Assembly: GCA_034431765.1 (NCBI GenBank)
Contig: DAOUDD010000193.1
Span: 1-64,000 of the forward strand
Length of the DNA: 64,000 nt
DNA from: DASYAN01 sp034431765
Lineage (GTDB): Bacteria; Chloroflexota; Ktedonobacteria; Ktedonobacterales; Ktedonobacteraceae
Direction: 5' to 3'
Below the pieces are notes generated by a model. It saw only the letters and a list, made by a program, of their open reading frames with translations. It was not told the DNA's origin and made no database searches. Shown here piece after piece: positions 51,897 through 60,593 of the stretch. The position numbers and the translations under genes were made by a program. How positions within the stretch are numbered: the first letter of the stretch is position 1; every line of letters starts with the position of its first letter.

Positions 51897-52745
51897 ATGG
51901 AGATTCGCAAAGTTGGCGTTGTTGGGTGTGGTTTGATGGGGGGAGGGATTGCCCAAACGTGTGCGCAGTCGGGATACATGACGGTTGTACGTGAGGTCAA
52001 CCAGGAATTGCTCGATAAAGGGATGGCACGGATCGCGGACGCGTGGAGGGCGATGGAGCGCAAAGGCAAGCTTACTGGCAACCAGGTAGAAGAGTGTACA
52101 GGTCGGCTACACGGCACACTCGCTCTCGATGATTTCGCAGAATGTGACCTGGTGATCGAAGCAGTGATCGAGAACATGGAGGAGAAGCTCCGTCTCTATC
52201 CAGCACTGGACCGTATTTTAAAGCCGGATGCCTTGCTACTCAGCAACACCTCCTCGCTCAACATAACGCAGATGGGGGCGGTTACCAAGCGCCAGAACAA
52301 AGTGGCAGGGTTGCACTTCTTCAATCCTGCCCCCGTGATGAAACTTGTCGAGATCGTGAAGACCATCTCGACGTCGGACGAGACAGTAGAGACGGTGCGG
52401 CAGTTCGCACTCTCGCTGGGCAAGACCCCGGTTCTGGCAAAGGATACAGCAGGCTTTATCGTTAACTTTCTGCTCATCCCCTACCTGCTCTCTGCAATCC
52501 GCATGCTAGAAGACGGACGGGCCAGCCGCGACGACATCGACACCGCAATGAAGCTTGGTTGTGGATACCCTATGGGACCCTTCACCCTGCTCGACTACGT
52601 CGGACTTGACACAACATTGTGGGCAGCCGAGGCGATCTACGACGAGTACAAGGACCCGCTCTACGCTCCACCACCGCTACTACGCCGCATGGTGCTTTCG
52701 GGGATGTATGGAAAGAAAAGTGGACGAGGCTTTTACGAGTATTAA
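51897..52745 (+). CDS. 3-hydroxyacyl-CoA (3-hydroxybutyryl-CoA) dehydrogenase
   Basis: NAD-dependent dehydrogenase of beta-oxidation or butyrate/PHB metabolism. Seen: dinucleotide motif GVVGCGLMGGGIAQTCAQSGY, LVIEAVIENMEEK, LLSNTSSLNIT, LHFFNPAPVMKLVEIV (catalytic His), DTAGFIVNFLL (with the Asn), GCGYPMGPFTLLDYVGLDT and the GRGFYEY end. 282 aa, the usual single-domain bacterial length. Strong ribosome-binding site (AGGAGAGGAGAG) and a strong terminator 8 bp downstream. Confidence 0.95.
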   Translation: MEIRKVGVVGCGLMGGGIAQTCAQSGYMTVVREVNQELLDKGMARIADAWRAMERKGKLTGNQVEECTGRLHGTLALDDFAECDLVIEAVIENMEEKLRLYPALDRILKPDALLLSNTSSLNITQMGAVTKRQNKVAGLHFFNPAPVMKLVEIVKTISTSDETVETVRQFALSLGKTPVLAKDTAGFIVNFLLIPYLLSAIRMLEDGRASRDDIDTAMKLGCGYPMGPFTLLDYVGLDTTLWAAEAIYDEYKDPLYAPPPLLRRMVLSGMYGKKSGRGFYEY

Positions 52746-52753
52746 TGCCTGAT

Positions 52754-52797
52754 AAAGTCTACCAGAGCAACATGTTTTATCACTCTGGTAGGCTTTT
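52754..52797 (+). terminator. Rho-independent terminator
   Basis: Stem AAAGTCTACCAGAG (52754-52767) with CTCTGGTAGGCTTT (52783-52796), including one G-U pair, loop of 15 nt, followed by T-rich sequence. Ends the dehydrogenase transcript. The remaining 298 bp up to the next gene (52798-53095) show nothing recognisable. Confidence 0.88.
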
Positions 52798-53095
52798 TAG
52801 TTGATACCAATGGGGATGGTGGAGCGGCGCAAACAACTGACGCGATAGATGAATTTTGATGAATTATTGCGTATATTTCGAGAAGGCACGAGATGCATGT
52901 ACATGGTGATGAACAGGCGATGAATTGCGGCGGACACGATAGAATCGGAACCCTATTTCACGGGGAATGAATTGCAAATGGGTACCTGGAATATTTCAGG
53001 AAAGAACATACGTCAGTTTCTCATAAAGGCGTTCAAGCGAGTGAGGAGAGCCTACTCGTGAGAGCATCAAAAATAGAAGTAGAGAATCAACTTGC

Positions 53096-53944
53096 TCACT
53101 TTGTTCGGCTCTGTGTGGAAAGTACTTCCAGTCGTTGTTGTAAAGCAGCGAAGCAACGGCAATCGGGATCATCACACAGAAGTGCAGCTGGATTGGCAAG
53201 GATCAGACGTTCAGCCCCTGCAAGCACCTCCTGGATAGGGATGAGTCGTGCTCTGCAAGAGCCGATCATGACTTCCTGAGTGGCTGAGCGAAGTACAGGC
53301 TCAATGTCATCAAACTGATGGCTCTGACCAGGGATATTGGTCAGTTCCATCCAGACCTGATTAGCGACTTTGGCATAGCGGTAGAAGCGAGAACGCCCCA
53401 GATACTGCTCGGCAAGGTGAATGACAGTATTGGAGGTATGAGTGACACCCAACAAGAGCACATCACCTTGTTGCTCCGCCAATGCTTCAAGCGGTCCAAG
53501 GGGCCAGTCAATTCGTTGTGCTCCAATCAAGTGCCGAGCAGAGGGACCAAGAGCAATGTAGGACAAAAGAGGATGGAGACTGCGAAGGTGGGGAAAGAAG
53601 CGCTGCATAGTCTCAGGAATGATGCCCAGTTCTTTGTCTATCGGCAGATTGCTTGAGAAGGGCACTGCACGACTGACAGCTTCGGCAAAGGCTTGCCACG
53701 TTGAAGCCATCCTCACAGCATTCCAGGGACGTAAGAGTCCTGGTGGAGCGGGAATGCCCGTCAAATCCCAGGTACCGGCAGGCAAAAGAAACGTTGCTCC
53801 AGTCGAGAGGAGAGCCTGACAAACAGTGTAAGCACCTCCCTCAACATGCCCAAAGGAGCGTAACGAGGAATGGACTATGGCTACCGAAGAGCTGTTCAAA
53901 CCAAGTGCTCTCAGCCCGTGCACAATGTCAGATTTAACCACCAT
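53096..53944 (-). CDS. AAC(3)-family N-acetyltransferase
   Basis: Aminoglycoside 3-N-acetyltransferase-fold protein (also YokD-like), using acetyl-CoA. Seen: VAIVHSSLRSFGHVEGGAYTV (N-terminal family motif), FLLPAGTWDLTG, SLHPLLSYIALGPSARHLI (HP-S motif with active His), PLGPLEAL, GDVLLLGVTHTSNTVIHLAEQY. 282 aa, close to the family's 260-290. Chromosomal members often have no resistance role, so antibiotic resistance should not be assumed. ATG at 53944 with AGAGG upstream. Confidence 0.85.
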   Translation of the reverse strand: MVVKSDIVHGLRALGLNSSSVAIVHSSLRSFGHVEGGAYTVCQALLSTGATFLLPAGTWDLTGIPAPPGLLRPWNAVRMASTWQAFAEAVSRAVPFSSNLPIDKELGIIPETMQRFFPHLRSLHPLLSYIALGPSARHLIGAQRIDWPLGPLEALAEQQGDVLLLGVTHTSNTVIHLAEQYLGRSRFYRYAKVANQVWMELTNIPGQSHQFDDIEPVLRSATQEVMIGSCRARLIPIQEVLAGAERLILANPAALLCDDPDCRCFAALQQRLEVLSTQSRTK

Positions 53945-54372
53945 CGGTATATACCTCTCACATCAGTTACTTTTGTATGGGGCAACCAAACTCTGTTGGT
54001 GGCAGAACCGGCAGTATTTCGAGATGTGTATGCTCAGGTTTGCTAAAAAAACCCATAATTCTAACTACATGGTGACGATGTGTGCTGTCTGGCAATGCGT
54101 TAGACGGAATCCTATGTTGTTTGTAAGCTCTGTCAGTGTTGCAACCTGGGGGAGATCTTCTTTCCGATGAAACAACCTGCCCACTCCAGAGCAGCAGGGA
54201 ATTCCAGTTTCGCCACAGAGAGACAGTACGCAGAGGAGTCTTTGACATAGGTTCCCTTAGAGTCTGAAAATTGTTACAGAGGACAAGAGACTTCACATAC
54301 AAAAAAAGATATGCTATAAATATCGTATGTTTGCAATACTTTATTTCATGGAGATTTGGAAAGGGAAAGATT
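53945..54372. other. Intergenic region with promoter of the S1-domain gene
   Basis: 428 bp between two divergent genes. The right end has a good promoter (54292-54320). No coding frame in the middle looks real; a minus-strand frame of 155 codons across it has no family resemblance and overlaps the S1-domain gene. Confidence 0.4.
54292..54320 (+). promoter_or_regulatory. Promoter of the S1-domain gene
   Basis: -35 TTCACA (54292-54297), 17-nt spacer that includes an A-run, extended -10 TGC-TATAAA (TATAAA at 54315-54320). Predicted start near 54327, leader about 45 nt. Confidence 0.6.
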
Positions 54373-54978
54373 ATGGCAATAGAGCAACCATCTTCAGATG
54401 ATGAACAGTGGTCGTTTCTCGAAGAACAGTTCACGAAGAAGGGTCTCGTTGTAGGGAAGGTTATTGAGGCAGATGAGAAGTGCTTAGTTGTGAATGTGAA
54501 GGGTGTACAGGGAATTGTTCAGCCATGGCCTTTTGCTTTTATGTGGGCACAAGCCAATGAAATTGATCCACAACAGGACAAACGAACTCAATTGATCGCC
54601 GCCGCTATTCACCAGATTCAGGGGCAGGAAATCCTATTACAAATTGCTGAGATTGATAAAGTCCACAAACATCTTGTACTCAATAAGCCAACTATCTCAG
54701 CAGGAGAGAGACAGAGGCAGCAACGTCTGCATCAGGAACAGTTGCAAACGGTACAGATTGGAGAGATCCGCCAAGGAGTGATTACAAACCTCCTGGAAAA
54801 CGGAGGGGTGCAGGTGGATCTGGATGGTTTACAGGGATGGATTCCTCGTACAAAACTCTCCACGCTCACTGCACGTTACACCTCGACTGACTTACACCTT
54901 CAGGGGCGTATTGAGGTCGTGATTGCACATAAAACAGAGACAAACGTTATCTGCTCGTTACAACGTCTTCTTTCGTGA
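54373..54978 (+). CDS. S1-type RNA-binding protein
   Basis: 201-aa protein with two OB/S1-like segments: KGLVVGKVIEADEKCLVVNV (about residues 24-43, ending ...VQGIVQPWPF) and IGEIRQGVITNLLENGGVQV (about 133-152, then DLDGLQGWIPRTKLS). Both show the G-x-V-x-x-V...G-x-V/G-F/W-I/V pattern of S1 domains, as in ribosomal protein S1. The linker between is Gln/Glu-rich. Probably binds RNA. ATG at 54373 behind GGAAAGGG; a longer frame upstream is not supported. Confidence 0.82.
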   Translation: MAIEQPSSDDEQWSFLEEQFTKKGLVVGKVIEADEKCLVVNVKGVQGIVQPWPFAFMWAQANEIDPQQDKRTQLIAAAIHQIQGQEILLQIAEIDKVHKHLVLNKPTISAGERQRQQRLHQEQLQTVQIGEIRQGVITNLLENGGVQVDLDGLQGWIPRTKLSTLTARYTSTDLHLQGRIEVVIAHKTETNVICSLQRLLS

Positions 54979-55220
54979 AAGGGGAGCTTCTCGATAATCG
55001 AAGTCACGCCGTGTATCCAACACTGTTAGGTAGGGGCAAAGTTCTCAAGAAGTTGAGCTGAGAACCAGGAACGAGACAAGCGCGTTCCCTATACGCCGAT
55101 CGTCTCTGCTTTTTTCGATATTTTTGTGCATAGATTGTATTGGGTCTTGCACGTTAAACCATGTGTCCATCGACATCCCCTACTTATACAGATATACTGT
55201 ATAAAAAGGAGACCTCAACG

Positions 55221-55802
55221 TTGACTGCTACACCTGCACAACCTCCTATCTTGCTTATTATTTCGGGTCTATCTGCGACAGGGAAGACGACGCTGGCGAA
55301 GCGTATTGCCGCACACTTTTCATTGCCACTCGTAAGCAAAGACATAATAAAGGAGACACTGTGTGATGCATTGGGATGTACTGAACTCGTAGAATCTCAG
55401 CGCATTGGATATGCAAGTATTGTCCTGATGTATCGTTTTGCTGAAAGCGTTTTGCGAGCAGGCAAGCCCTGCCTGATCGAAAGCTTCTTTCGTCCTGATC
55501 TTGCTGTGCCAGATATTCTTGAGTTGCAGCAACATTGTGCGTTTCTTCCTGTGCAGATACATTGTCGAGCTGAAATGTCAGTTCTCATTGGGCGTCGGAA
55601 GAAGCGCCTGGAGTCAGGTGAGCGACATCCAGGCCATATGGATCATGTGAGGCAACTGATCCCTGTCCAACCAGAAGAATATTTTGAGCCGCTTCCAATC
55701 GGCGGGCATGTGTTTGACCTCGATACAACAGATTTTGAGAAAATCGACTACGAGCAACTTTTTTCGTGGATAGACCATTCTTTCGTAAAAGGGTCAACCT
55801 AG
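55221..55802 (+). CDS. P-loop kinase (zeta-toxin/adenylylsulfate-kinase-like AAA_33)
   Basis: 193-aa P-loop protein of the small-molecule or nucleoside kinase type. Seen: Walker A GLSATGKTTLAKRIA, a substrate-side SKDIIKETLCD, CLIESFFRPD (Walker-B-like/base region) and the Arg-rich lid GRRKKRLESGERHPGH. Substrate unknown; zeta-type toxins and phosphotransferase resistance kinases share this fold, but no antitoxin is adjacent. The start is TTG at 55221 with AAGGAG 9 nt upstream; an in-frame ATG at 55161 has no ribosome-binding site. Overlaps the stop of the beta-lactamase-like fragment by 4 bp (convergent). Confidence 0.78.
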   Translation: MTATPAQPPILLIISGLSATGKTTLAKRIAAHFSLPLVSKDIIKETLCDALGCTELVESQRIGYASIVLMYRFAESVLRAGKPCLIESFFRPDLAVPDILELQQHCAFLPVQIHCRAEMSVLIGRRKKRLESGERHPGHMDHVRQLIPVQPEEYFEPLPIGGHVFDLDTTDFEKIDYEQLFSWIDHSFVKGST

Positions 55803-56314
55803 CGCACTTTCTCTTCTCTTTCAGATGTAAACCAGAAGAAGGGGCTAATTATGCGTAGACGTTTGAACATTCCCAGTTCATCTGGATGCTCGAAACGTAC
55901 TTCAACATCTTCATCGTCTGCGCGATAGAAGTTTGTGTCGTTCATAGGTATCAGCATACAAGAGATTGTATCCTGGTGAAGGTACAATTGCTGTCCTTCT
56001 TCTCGCACCTCTTGTGTTCCAAATATACTACTATACGTTCCAACAGCTTTACGAAACACAGCAGAATCGACTGTATTGGCTTTGTGTATAGGTGCTGGAT
56101 GGCCTAGCATAAGATCACTTATTTTATGGGCAAGTCCTTTTGTATCAAAATGATCGTCATTAGAGAGAACTATAACTGTTACCTCATCGTCGAGGAAACG
56201 AGCAAAGAAGGCAGAGAAGCCTGGCGCACCACCCCCATGACAAAGCACGGCATGATGGCGATAGTGCCCTAAAACCCAGCCAAGACCATAGTTTTCTTTG
56301 GCCCTTTGGACGAT
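55799..56314 (-). pseudogene. Beta-lactamase-related serine hydrolase, C-terminal fragment
   Basis: Minus-strand frame starting after a stop at 56315 reads VQRAKENYGLGWVLGHYRHHAVLCHGGGAPGFSAFF (split here: KENYGLGWVLGHYRHH then AVLCHGGGAPGFSAFF). This is the HGG third motif of class C beta-lactamase/esterase-type hydrolases, followed by FLDDEVTVIVLSND and a lipocalin-like C-terminal part. The SxxK and YxN parts, about 300 residues, are missing, so the gene is truncated at about 56314, next to the isochorismatase promoter region. An ATG at 56248 could start a 149-aa product, but it would lack the active site. Confidence 0.75.
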
Positions 56315-56420
56315 TTATTTATTGACGAAATAGAGTATACTGGGATTAGAAGAGAGAAATGATTTCTCTTTCCACTCCCCTACTACCTTAGCCAGGAAGA
56401 GATACCCTACGGAGAGTTGC

Positions 56421-56996
56421 ATGCCACACATTCCAGATATTCCACAAAATGCCGCGCTTATTTTGATTGATATGCAGAAAGGTTTCGACGATTTTTTCTG
56501 GGGAAGGCGCAACAATCCAGAGGCCGAGACGAATGCAGCTCGATTGTTGTAAGCATGGAGGCAGACTGAGCGACCGCTCTTTCATATTCAGCATCTCTCG
56601 CGACTGCCACACTCGCCGCTGCATCCTGCTGCTCCTGGCTGCGCGATTAAAGAGCTTGTTGCGCCTCAAGAGGGGGAGCCGGTGCTTCAGAAGCAGGTGA
56701 ATAGCTCGTTTATCGGGACAGACCTGGAAGAACGGCTCAGACGTGCAGGTATTTCAACGCTGGTTATTGCAGGGCTGACAACGAATCATTGTGTGGAGAC
56801 GACGACGCGGATGGCGGGGAATCTTGGCTTTGAGACGTACCTTGTGTCGGATGCGACGGCGACGTTTGATCGCAGAGGGCCGGATGGGGTGCTGCATACG
56901 GCAGAGGAGATTCAGGCGATGACGCTGACGAATTTGCATGAGGAGTTCGCGACGATTGTGATGACGGAGGATGTGCTGCGCGGTGTTGTTCGATAA
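56421..56996 (+). pseudogene. Isochorismatase-family hydrolase with internal stop
   Basis: Cysteine hydrolase fold (nicotinamidase/isochorismatase). From the ATG at 56421 (GGAGAG upstream): NAALILIDMQKGFDDFFW with catalytic Asp, then TAA at codon 44 (56550-56552), and the same frame continues with AWRQTERPLFHIQHLSRLPH, CAIKELVAPQEGEPVLQKQV (Lys) and IAGLTTNHCVETTTRMAGNL (nucleophile Cys). All catalytic residues are kept and no frameshift is needed, so a single nonsense change (or sequence error) breaks a full 191-codon gene. The amidase follows 11 bp later, as an operon. Confidence 0.85.
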
Positions 56997-57007
56997 AGGA
57001 GATGAAG

Positions 57008-58507
57008 ATGCAACTGGAAGAGATCTCGATTGTCGAACTGCAGGAGGCGATGTCGGGGGGTGAGGTGACGGCTCGTCAGCTTACAGAGATATATATCGAA
57101 CGGATCAAGATGCTGGATCAGAGTGGCCCAATGCTGCGCTCTGTGTTGGAGATTAATCCTGACGCGCTGGCTATTGCTGATGAGCTGGATCGAGAACGTG
57201 CAAGCAGAGGGTCACGTGGTCCACTTCATGGTATTCCTATACTGCTCAAGGATAATATTGCCACGGCAGACCAGATGCAGACTACAGCAGGTTCGCTGGC
57301 TCTATTCGGTTCACAGGTACCACGTGATGCATTTGTGGCGGAGCGCTTACGTGGGGCAGGTGCGGTTCTGTTGGGCAAGACTAATATGAGTGAGTGGGCT
57401 AATTTTCGCTCAACGGCTTCTTCCAGTGGGTGGAGCGCACGGGGTGGACAGGCACGCAATCCCTATGTACTGGATCGCACACCCTGTGGCTCCAGTTCCG
57501 GTTCGGGTAGCGCTATCGCAGCGAATCTTGCAGCGGCATCCGTTGGGACAGAGACAGATGGTTCTATTGTCTGTCCTGCCTCCATCAATGGCGTTGTGGG
57601 GATCAAACCGACGGTTGGACTTACCAGTCGATCTGGTGTTATCCCCATCTCACACAGCCAGGATACAGTTGGTCCCCTTGGACGCAGCGTTGCTGATGCT
57701 GCCGCAGTGCTCAGTGCGCTGACAGGTGTTGATTCTCGTGACTCCGCAACGCTGTCTAGTAAGGGGCATGTTGGCATTGACTATACGAAGTTTTTAGATG
57801 GAGACGGCCTGCGTGGGGCACGGATTGGTGTCTGTCGAGAAGTGTATTTCGGTTATAGTGCGAAGACTGACGAGATTATTGAGCGCGCAATCTCTCGTTT
57901 AGCAGAGTTGGGAGCGATTATTGTTGATCCTGCGAATATTCCTACAGCTTCGGCAATGGAGCAGTCAGAATCAGAGATGACGGTGTTGTTGCACGAGTTC
58001 AAGGCCGATCTTAATGCATATTTAGCGGAACTCCAGAATACTGAGATGCGAACACTGGAGGATTTGATCGAGTTTAATCGTACCCATGCGAGCGAAGAAC
58101 TGCCTTACTTCGGGCAAGAATTGTTCTTACAGGCGCAGGAAACGTCAATCGATGATCCTAAGTATCGAACGGCACTGGAGGAGAACCTGCGTCTCTCACG
58201 GCAGGAGGGGATTGATGCAGTGATGGAGCAGCATGACCTGGATGCGCTGGTGATGCCGACGGGAAACCCAGCGTGGTGCATCGACCATGTGAATGGAGAT
58301 CATCATCTAGGTGGAAGTTCGCAGCCTGCCGCCCTGGCAGGGTATCCAGCGATCAGCGTGCCTGCGGGATATTCGTTTGAGCTACCGGTTGGCATCACGT
58401 TTATGGGGAGAGCGTTCAGTGAGCCGGTGCTGATCAGGCTGGCTTACGCTTTTGAGCAGGCGACGAAGGTACGTCGTCCTCCACGCTATCTGCCAACGCT
58501 GCTGTAG
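57008..58507 (+). CDS. Amidase (amidase-signature family)
   Basis: 499-aa amidase-signature hydrolase. Catalytic Ser-cisSer-Lys: Lys in PILLKDNIAT, GSSSGSGSAIAANLAAASVG (cis-Ser) and TETDGSIVCPA (nucleophile Ser in the GTETDGSI block). Other family marks: GKTNMSEWANFRS, VVGIKPTVGLTSRSGVIPI, SQDTVGPLGRSVADAA. Closer to free amidases and peptide amidases than to GatA, since no gatB/gatC is nearby. The start at 57008 has AAGGAG 6 nt upstream; the ATG at 57002 is too close. It is coupled to the broken isochorismatase gene. A symmetric terminator follows. Confidence 0.92.
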   Translation: MQLEEISIVELQEAMSGGEVTARQLTEIYIERIKMLDQSGPMLRSVLEINPDALAIADELDRERASRGSRGPLHGIPILLKDNIATADQMQTTAGSLALFGSQVPRDAFVAERLRGAGAVLLGKTNMSEWANFRSTASSSGWSARGGQARNPYVLDRTPCGSSSGSGSAIAANLAAASVGTETDGSIVCPASINGVVGIKPTVGLTSRSGVIPISHSQDTVGPLGRSVADAAAVLSALTGVDSRDSATLSSKGHVGIDYTKFLDGDGLRGARIGVCREVYFGYSAKTDEIIERAISRLAELGAIIVDPANIPTASAMEQSESEMTVLLHEFKADLNAYLAELQNTEMRTLEDLIEFNRTHASEELPYFGQELFLQAQETSIDDPKYRTALEENLRLSRQEGIDAVMEQHDLDALVMPTGNPAWCIDHVNGDHHLGGSSQPAALAGYPAISVPAGYSFELPVGITFMGRAFSEPVLIRLAYAFEQATKVRRPPRYLPTLL

Positions 58508-58516
58508 AGGGCCAAA

Positions 58517-58552
58517 AGAGAAGAGTCTCTACTCTATACGAGAGACTCTTCT
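58517..58552 (+). terminator. Bidirectional terminator
   Basis: Perfect 13-bp stem GAGAAGAGTCTCT (58517-58529) with AGAGACTCTTCTC (58540-58552), 10-nt loop, between two convergent genes. No long T-run; A-rich on the left and mixed on the right. Confidence 0.65.
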
Positions 58553-58586
58553 CAGCTGATTACATGTAGGCGTGCACAGCTACAAC

Positions 58587-59024
58587 TTAGCTTCCGATGT
58601 GGATCTTCTCCTGCACAGTATCTTTGAGGTCTGAGATGGTCTCGCCGATGCTCTGATCTTCGCTCTCGACGGGTGAGTGGGTTTTTGTGAGCAGAGCTGC
58701 GGTGAGTTCAAAGATACCTAGGCCGAGTAGAATACCGGTGACGGTTCCCTGCCGAGGCTGCTTGTCTGGAATAATGAAGGGTGCGGCAGCAATTGTTGCA
58801 GCAACGCCCATGTCCAGAGCCAGGTGTGTCTTCATGGGCAGCACTTTGAAGAGTCCGAGTTCGTAGCGTGTCATAATGCTTGTGCCAAGCGTGCCAAGGG
58901 CTACACCTGTTAAGATATTCGTGAGATTGCGGCTCCATTTTAGAGCACGTGGCAGGGCTATCAAAGTGGGTACTGAGAGATAATCAAGTACGCCATGAAC
59001 ACTGGTTGGAATAGGCCTATTCAT
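58587..59024 (-). CDS. Uncharacterised membrane protein
   Basis: 145-aa protein with about four hydrophobic segments (IPTSVHGVLDYLSVPTLIAL, LTNILTGVALGTLGTSIM, LALDMGVAATIAAAPFII and GTVTGILLGLGIFELTAALL), then an acidic C-terminal tail of about 30 residues. The VHGVLDY start is seen in other small bacterial membrane proteins, but no function is known to me. Strong ribosome-binding site (AGGAGAG). Confidence 0.75.
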   Translation of the reverse strand: MNRPIPTSVHGVLDYLSVPTLIALPRALKWSRNLTNILTGVALGTLGTSIMTRYELGLFKVLPMKTHLALDMGVAATIAAAPFIIPDKQPRQGTVTGILLGLGIFELTAALLTKTHSPVESEDQSIGETISDLKDTVQEKIHIGS

Positions 59025-59278
59025 GTTTTTCTCTCCTATTATTTACATGTGATGTGCAGAGTCATCAATACGTGAAGTTCGTTCCTTTTGTGGTACGAAA
59101 CAGGAGGCGGTATGGCTACAATTGCTTCCCTACTAGATGTCGGCAAATAATTCGCTTGCTTTATTGCCAGGCTGAGAAATTCTCAGTCTTGACTCCAGCT
59201 TGACCTACGCCAACCGTTGGTATTGTAATGGCTGGTGAGCAGTGTTCAATACAAATTAAGCGCAGAAGGAGAGAAGAG

Positions 59279-59647
59279 ATGGCAGATAAAAAGCTCTTCA
59301 CAACCATTGACGAATATATCTCTACTTTTCCAGAGGAGACCCAGATGGCTCTTGAAGGAGTCAGGCAGACAATACAAAAAGCGGCACCTGAAGCCACCGA
59401 GACAATTAGCTATGGGATACCGACCTTCAACCTCGATGGCAAACATTTAGTGTTCTTTGCTGGCTGGAAACAGCATATTTCTCTGTATCCAATACCAGCA
59501 GGCGATGAAGCTTTTCAACAAGAATTGTCGCTCCATAAAAGAGCGAAGGGGACAATACAATTCCCTTTAGATAAACCCATTCCATACAGTTTAGTGGAAA
59601 AAATTGTCACCCTTCTTATGACGGAACGCCCAGAAAAAGCCAACTAA
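59279..59647 (+). CDS. DUF1801 / YdhG-like protein
   Basis: 122-aa protein of the DUF1801 (YdhG, frataxin-like fold) family. Seen: TIDEYISTFPEETQMALEGV start, AAPEATETISYGIPTF (signature YG-x-P), HLVFFAGWKQHISLYP, and KGTIQFPLDKPIPYSLVEKI. Function unclear; some members are proposed iron chaperones. The ATG at 59279 has AAGGAG 8 nt upstream; an earlier ATG at 59228 adds a basic leader. Its stop overlaps the convergent HAD gene by 4 bp. Confidence 0.88.
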   Translation: MADKKLFTTIDEYISTFPEETQMALEGVRQTIQKAAPEATETISYGIPTFNLDGKHLVFFAGWKQHISLYPIPAGDEAFQQELSLHKRAKGTIQFPLDKPIPYSLVEKIVTLLMTERPEKAN

Positions 59648-60435
59648 GGGCAACGTTTCTGTGCTGAAATTCCACTTTGCAATTTCCAGCTTTCGAGCAG
59701 AGGAAGGAGTTCGCTGAGGTTTTGGATAGTTGCGGTTGGGACAATGTGCTCTGGTTTTGAATAGGGGGATGCGTTCTGCTTCCATATACCACGTACACCA
59801 ACACGCAAGCAGCCTGAAATATCGTCGATCATGCGATCACCCACCATGACTGTTTCGGCTGGATCGACGCCTAAGCGTTGAGTGACGGTCAAGAAAGCCT
59901 GCGGATGTGGCTTGGAGTAGGGAAGATCAGAGGTGTAAACGACAGTATCAAACAGTGCAGTCAGGCCATGTGCGGCGAGATCAGCATCGTGCCAACTAGC
60001 AGCCCACCAGGTGTTCGAGAGTAAGCCGAGACGGTAGTGCTGTTTATGCAATTGGAGTAGTGTTTGTACCGTATCGGGAAAGATATTGGCCCAGCCGATC
60101 ACAGCTTGAGCATAGCCATCTAGAGCGATCAGAATGGTCTGTTCGTCAGCCGGGTATGAGAGGAGCCGAAATCCTTCCTGAATCAGCATTGTTGGCGTAC
60201 TGCTCTCCTGTTTTTCGACCACGCGCTGCCAGTGATTCTTCTCGGCCTGACGCATCGCCTGTACATAAGCATTCTGCTCAGGATACTCCTGGTCAGGTTT
60301 ATCCCTCTTTAAATGATCGTATGAAGTTCGCCAGTTTCTCTCGCTCCCCTCTTCCCAGTCAGGCCAATCGAGCAGCGTTCCACCCAGATCAAAAATAATG
60401 GCTTTTACTGGCATGTGTCCTCTGAATTCATTCAT
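59644..60435 (-). CDS. HAD-superfamily hydrolase (copy A)
   Basis: 263-aa haloacid-dehalogenase-like phosphatase. Motif I IIFDLGGTLLDW (Asp nucleophile; the usual second Asp of DxDxT is Gly, as in many dehalogenase-type members), motif II LGLLSNTWW, motif III Lys in SKPHPQAF, motif IV VGDRMIDDISG. Large helical cap between residues 25 and 105. The start at 60435 has AGGAAG 9 nt upstream. An extended -10 box lies at 60491-60501. Substrate unknown. Confidence 0.88.
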   Translation of the reverse strand: MNEFRGHMPVKAIIFDLGGTLLDWPDWEEGSERNWRTSYDHLKRDKPDQEYPEQNAYVQAMRQAEKNHWQRVVEKQESSTPTMLIQEGFRLLSYPADEQTILIALDGYAQAVIGWANIFPDTVQTLLQLHKQHYRLGLLSNTWWAASWHDADLAAHGLTALFDTVVYTSDLPYSKPHPQAFLTVTQRLGVDPAETVMVGDRMIDDISGCLRVGVRGIWKQNASPYSKPEHIVPTATIQNLSELLPLLESWKLQSGISAQKRCP

Positions 60436-60490
60436 TCGCTGTAACTTCCTTTGCCTTCCTGTAAGTCTCCTACCGCTTCCTTTTACCTCT

Positions 60491-60501
60491 AGTATAACAT
60501 A
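60491..60501 (-). promoter_or_regulatory. Extended -10 promoter element (HAD copy A)
   Basis: TATGTTATACT on the minus strand, about 56 nt before the start codon; one base different from the 11-mer seen at three other places in the window. Confidence 0.45.
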
Positions 60502-60593
60502 TTTCTGAGAACGATTTTCAGAAGATAGCTTTTTTCTAGTCTCCACAAAGCAATGCAGAGTATAAGTTGGAAGAATTTCTCTTAGCTATCTAA

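Noticed and set aside
53096..53944. Calling the AAC(3)-fold gene an antibiotic resistance gene
   Set aside because: Chromosomal family members often have other roles and nothing around it indicates a resistance element.
53967..54434. 155-codon minus-strand frame in the gap before the S1-domain gene
   Set aside because: Overlaps the S1-domain gene start and its promoter, and shows no family resemblance.
55161..55220. Upstream ATG start for the P-loop kinase
   Set aside because: No ribosome-binding site, while TTG at 55221 has AAGGAG at good spacing.
59172..59186. CTGAGA-AAT-TCTCAG hairpin before the DUF1801 gene
   Set aside because: Only 6 bp with a 3-nt loop, no T-run and no repeat elsewhere; could be chance.
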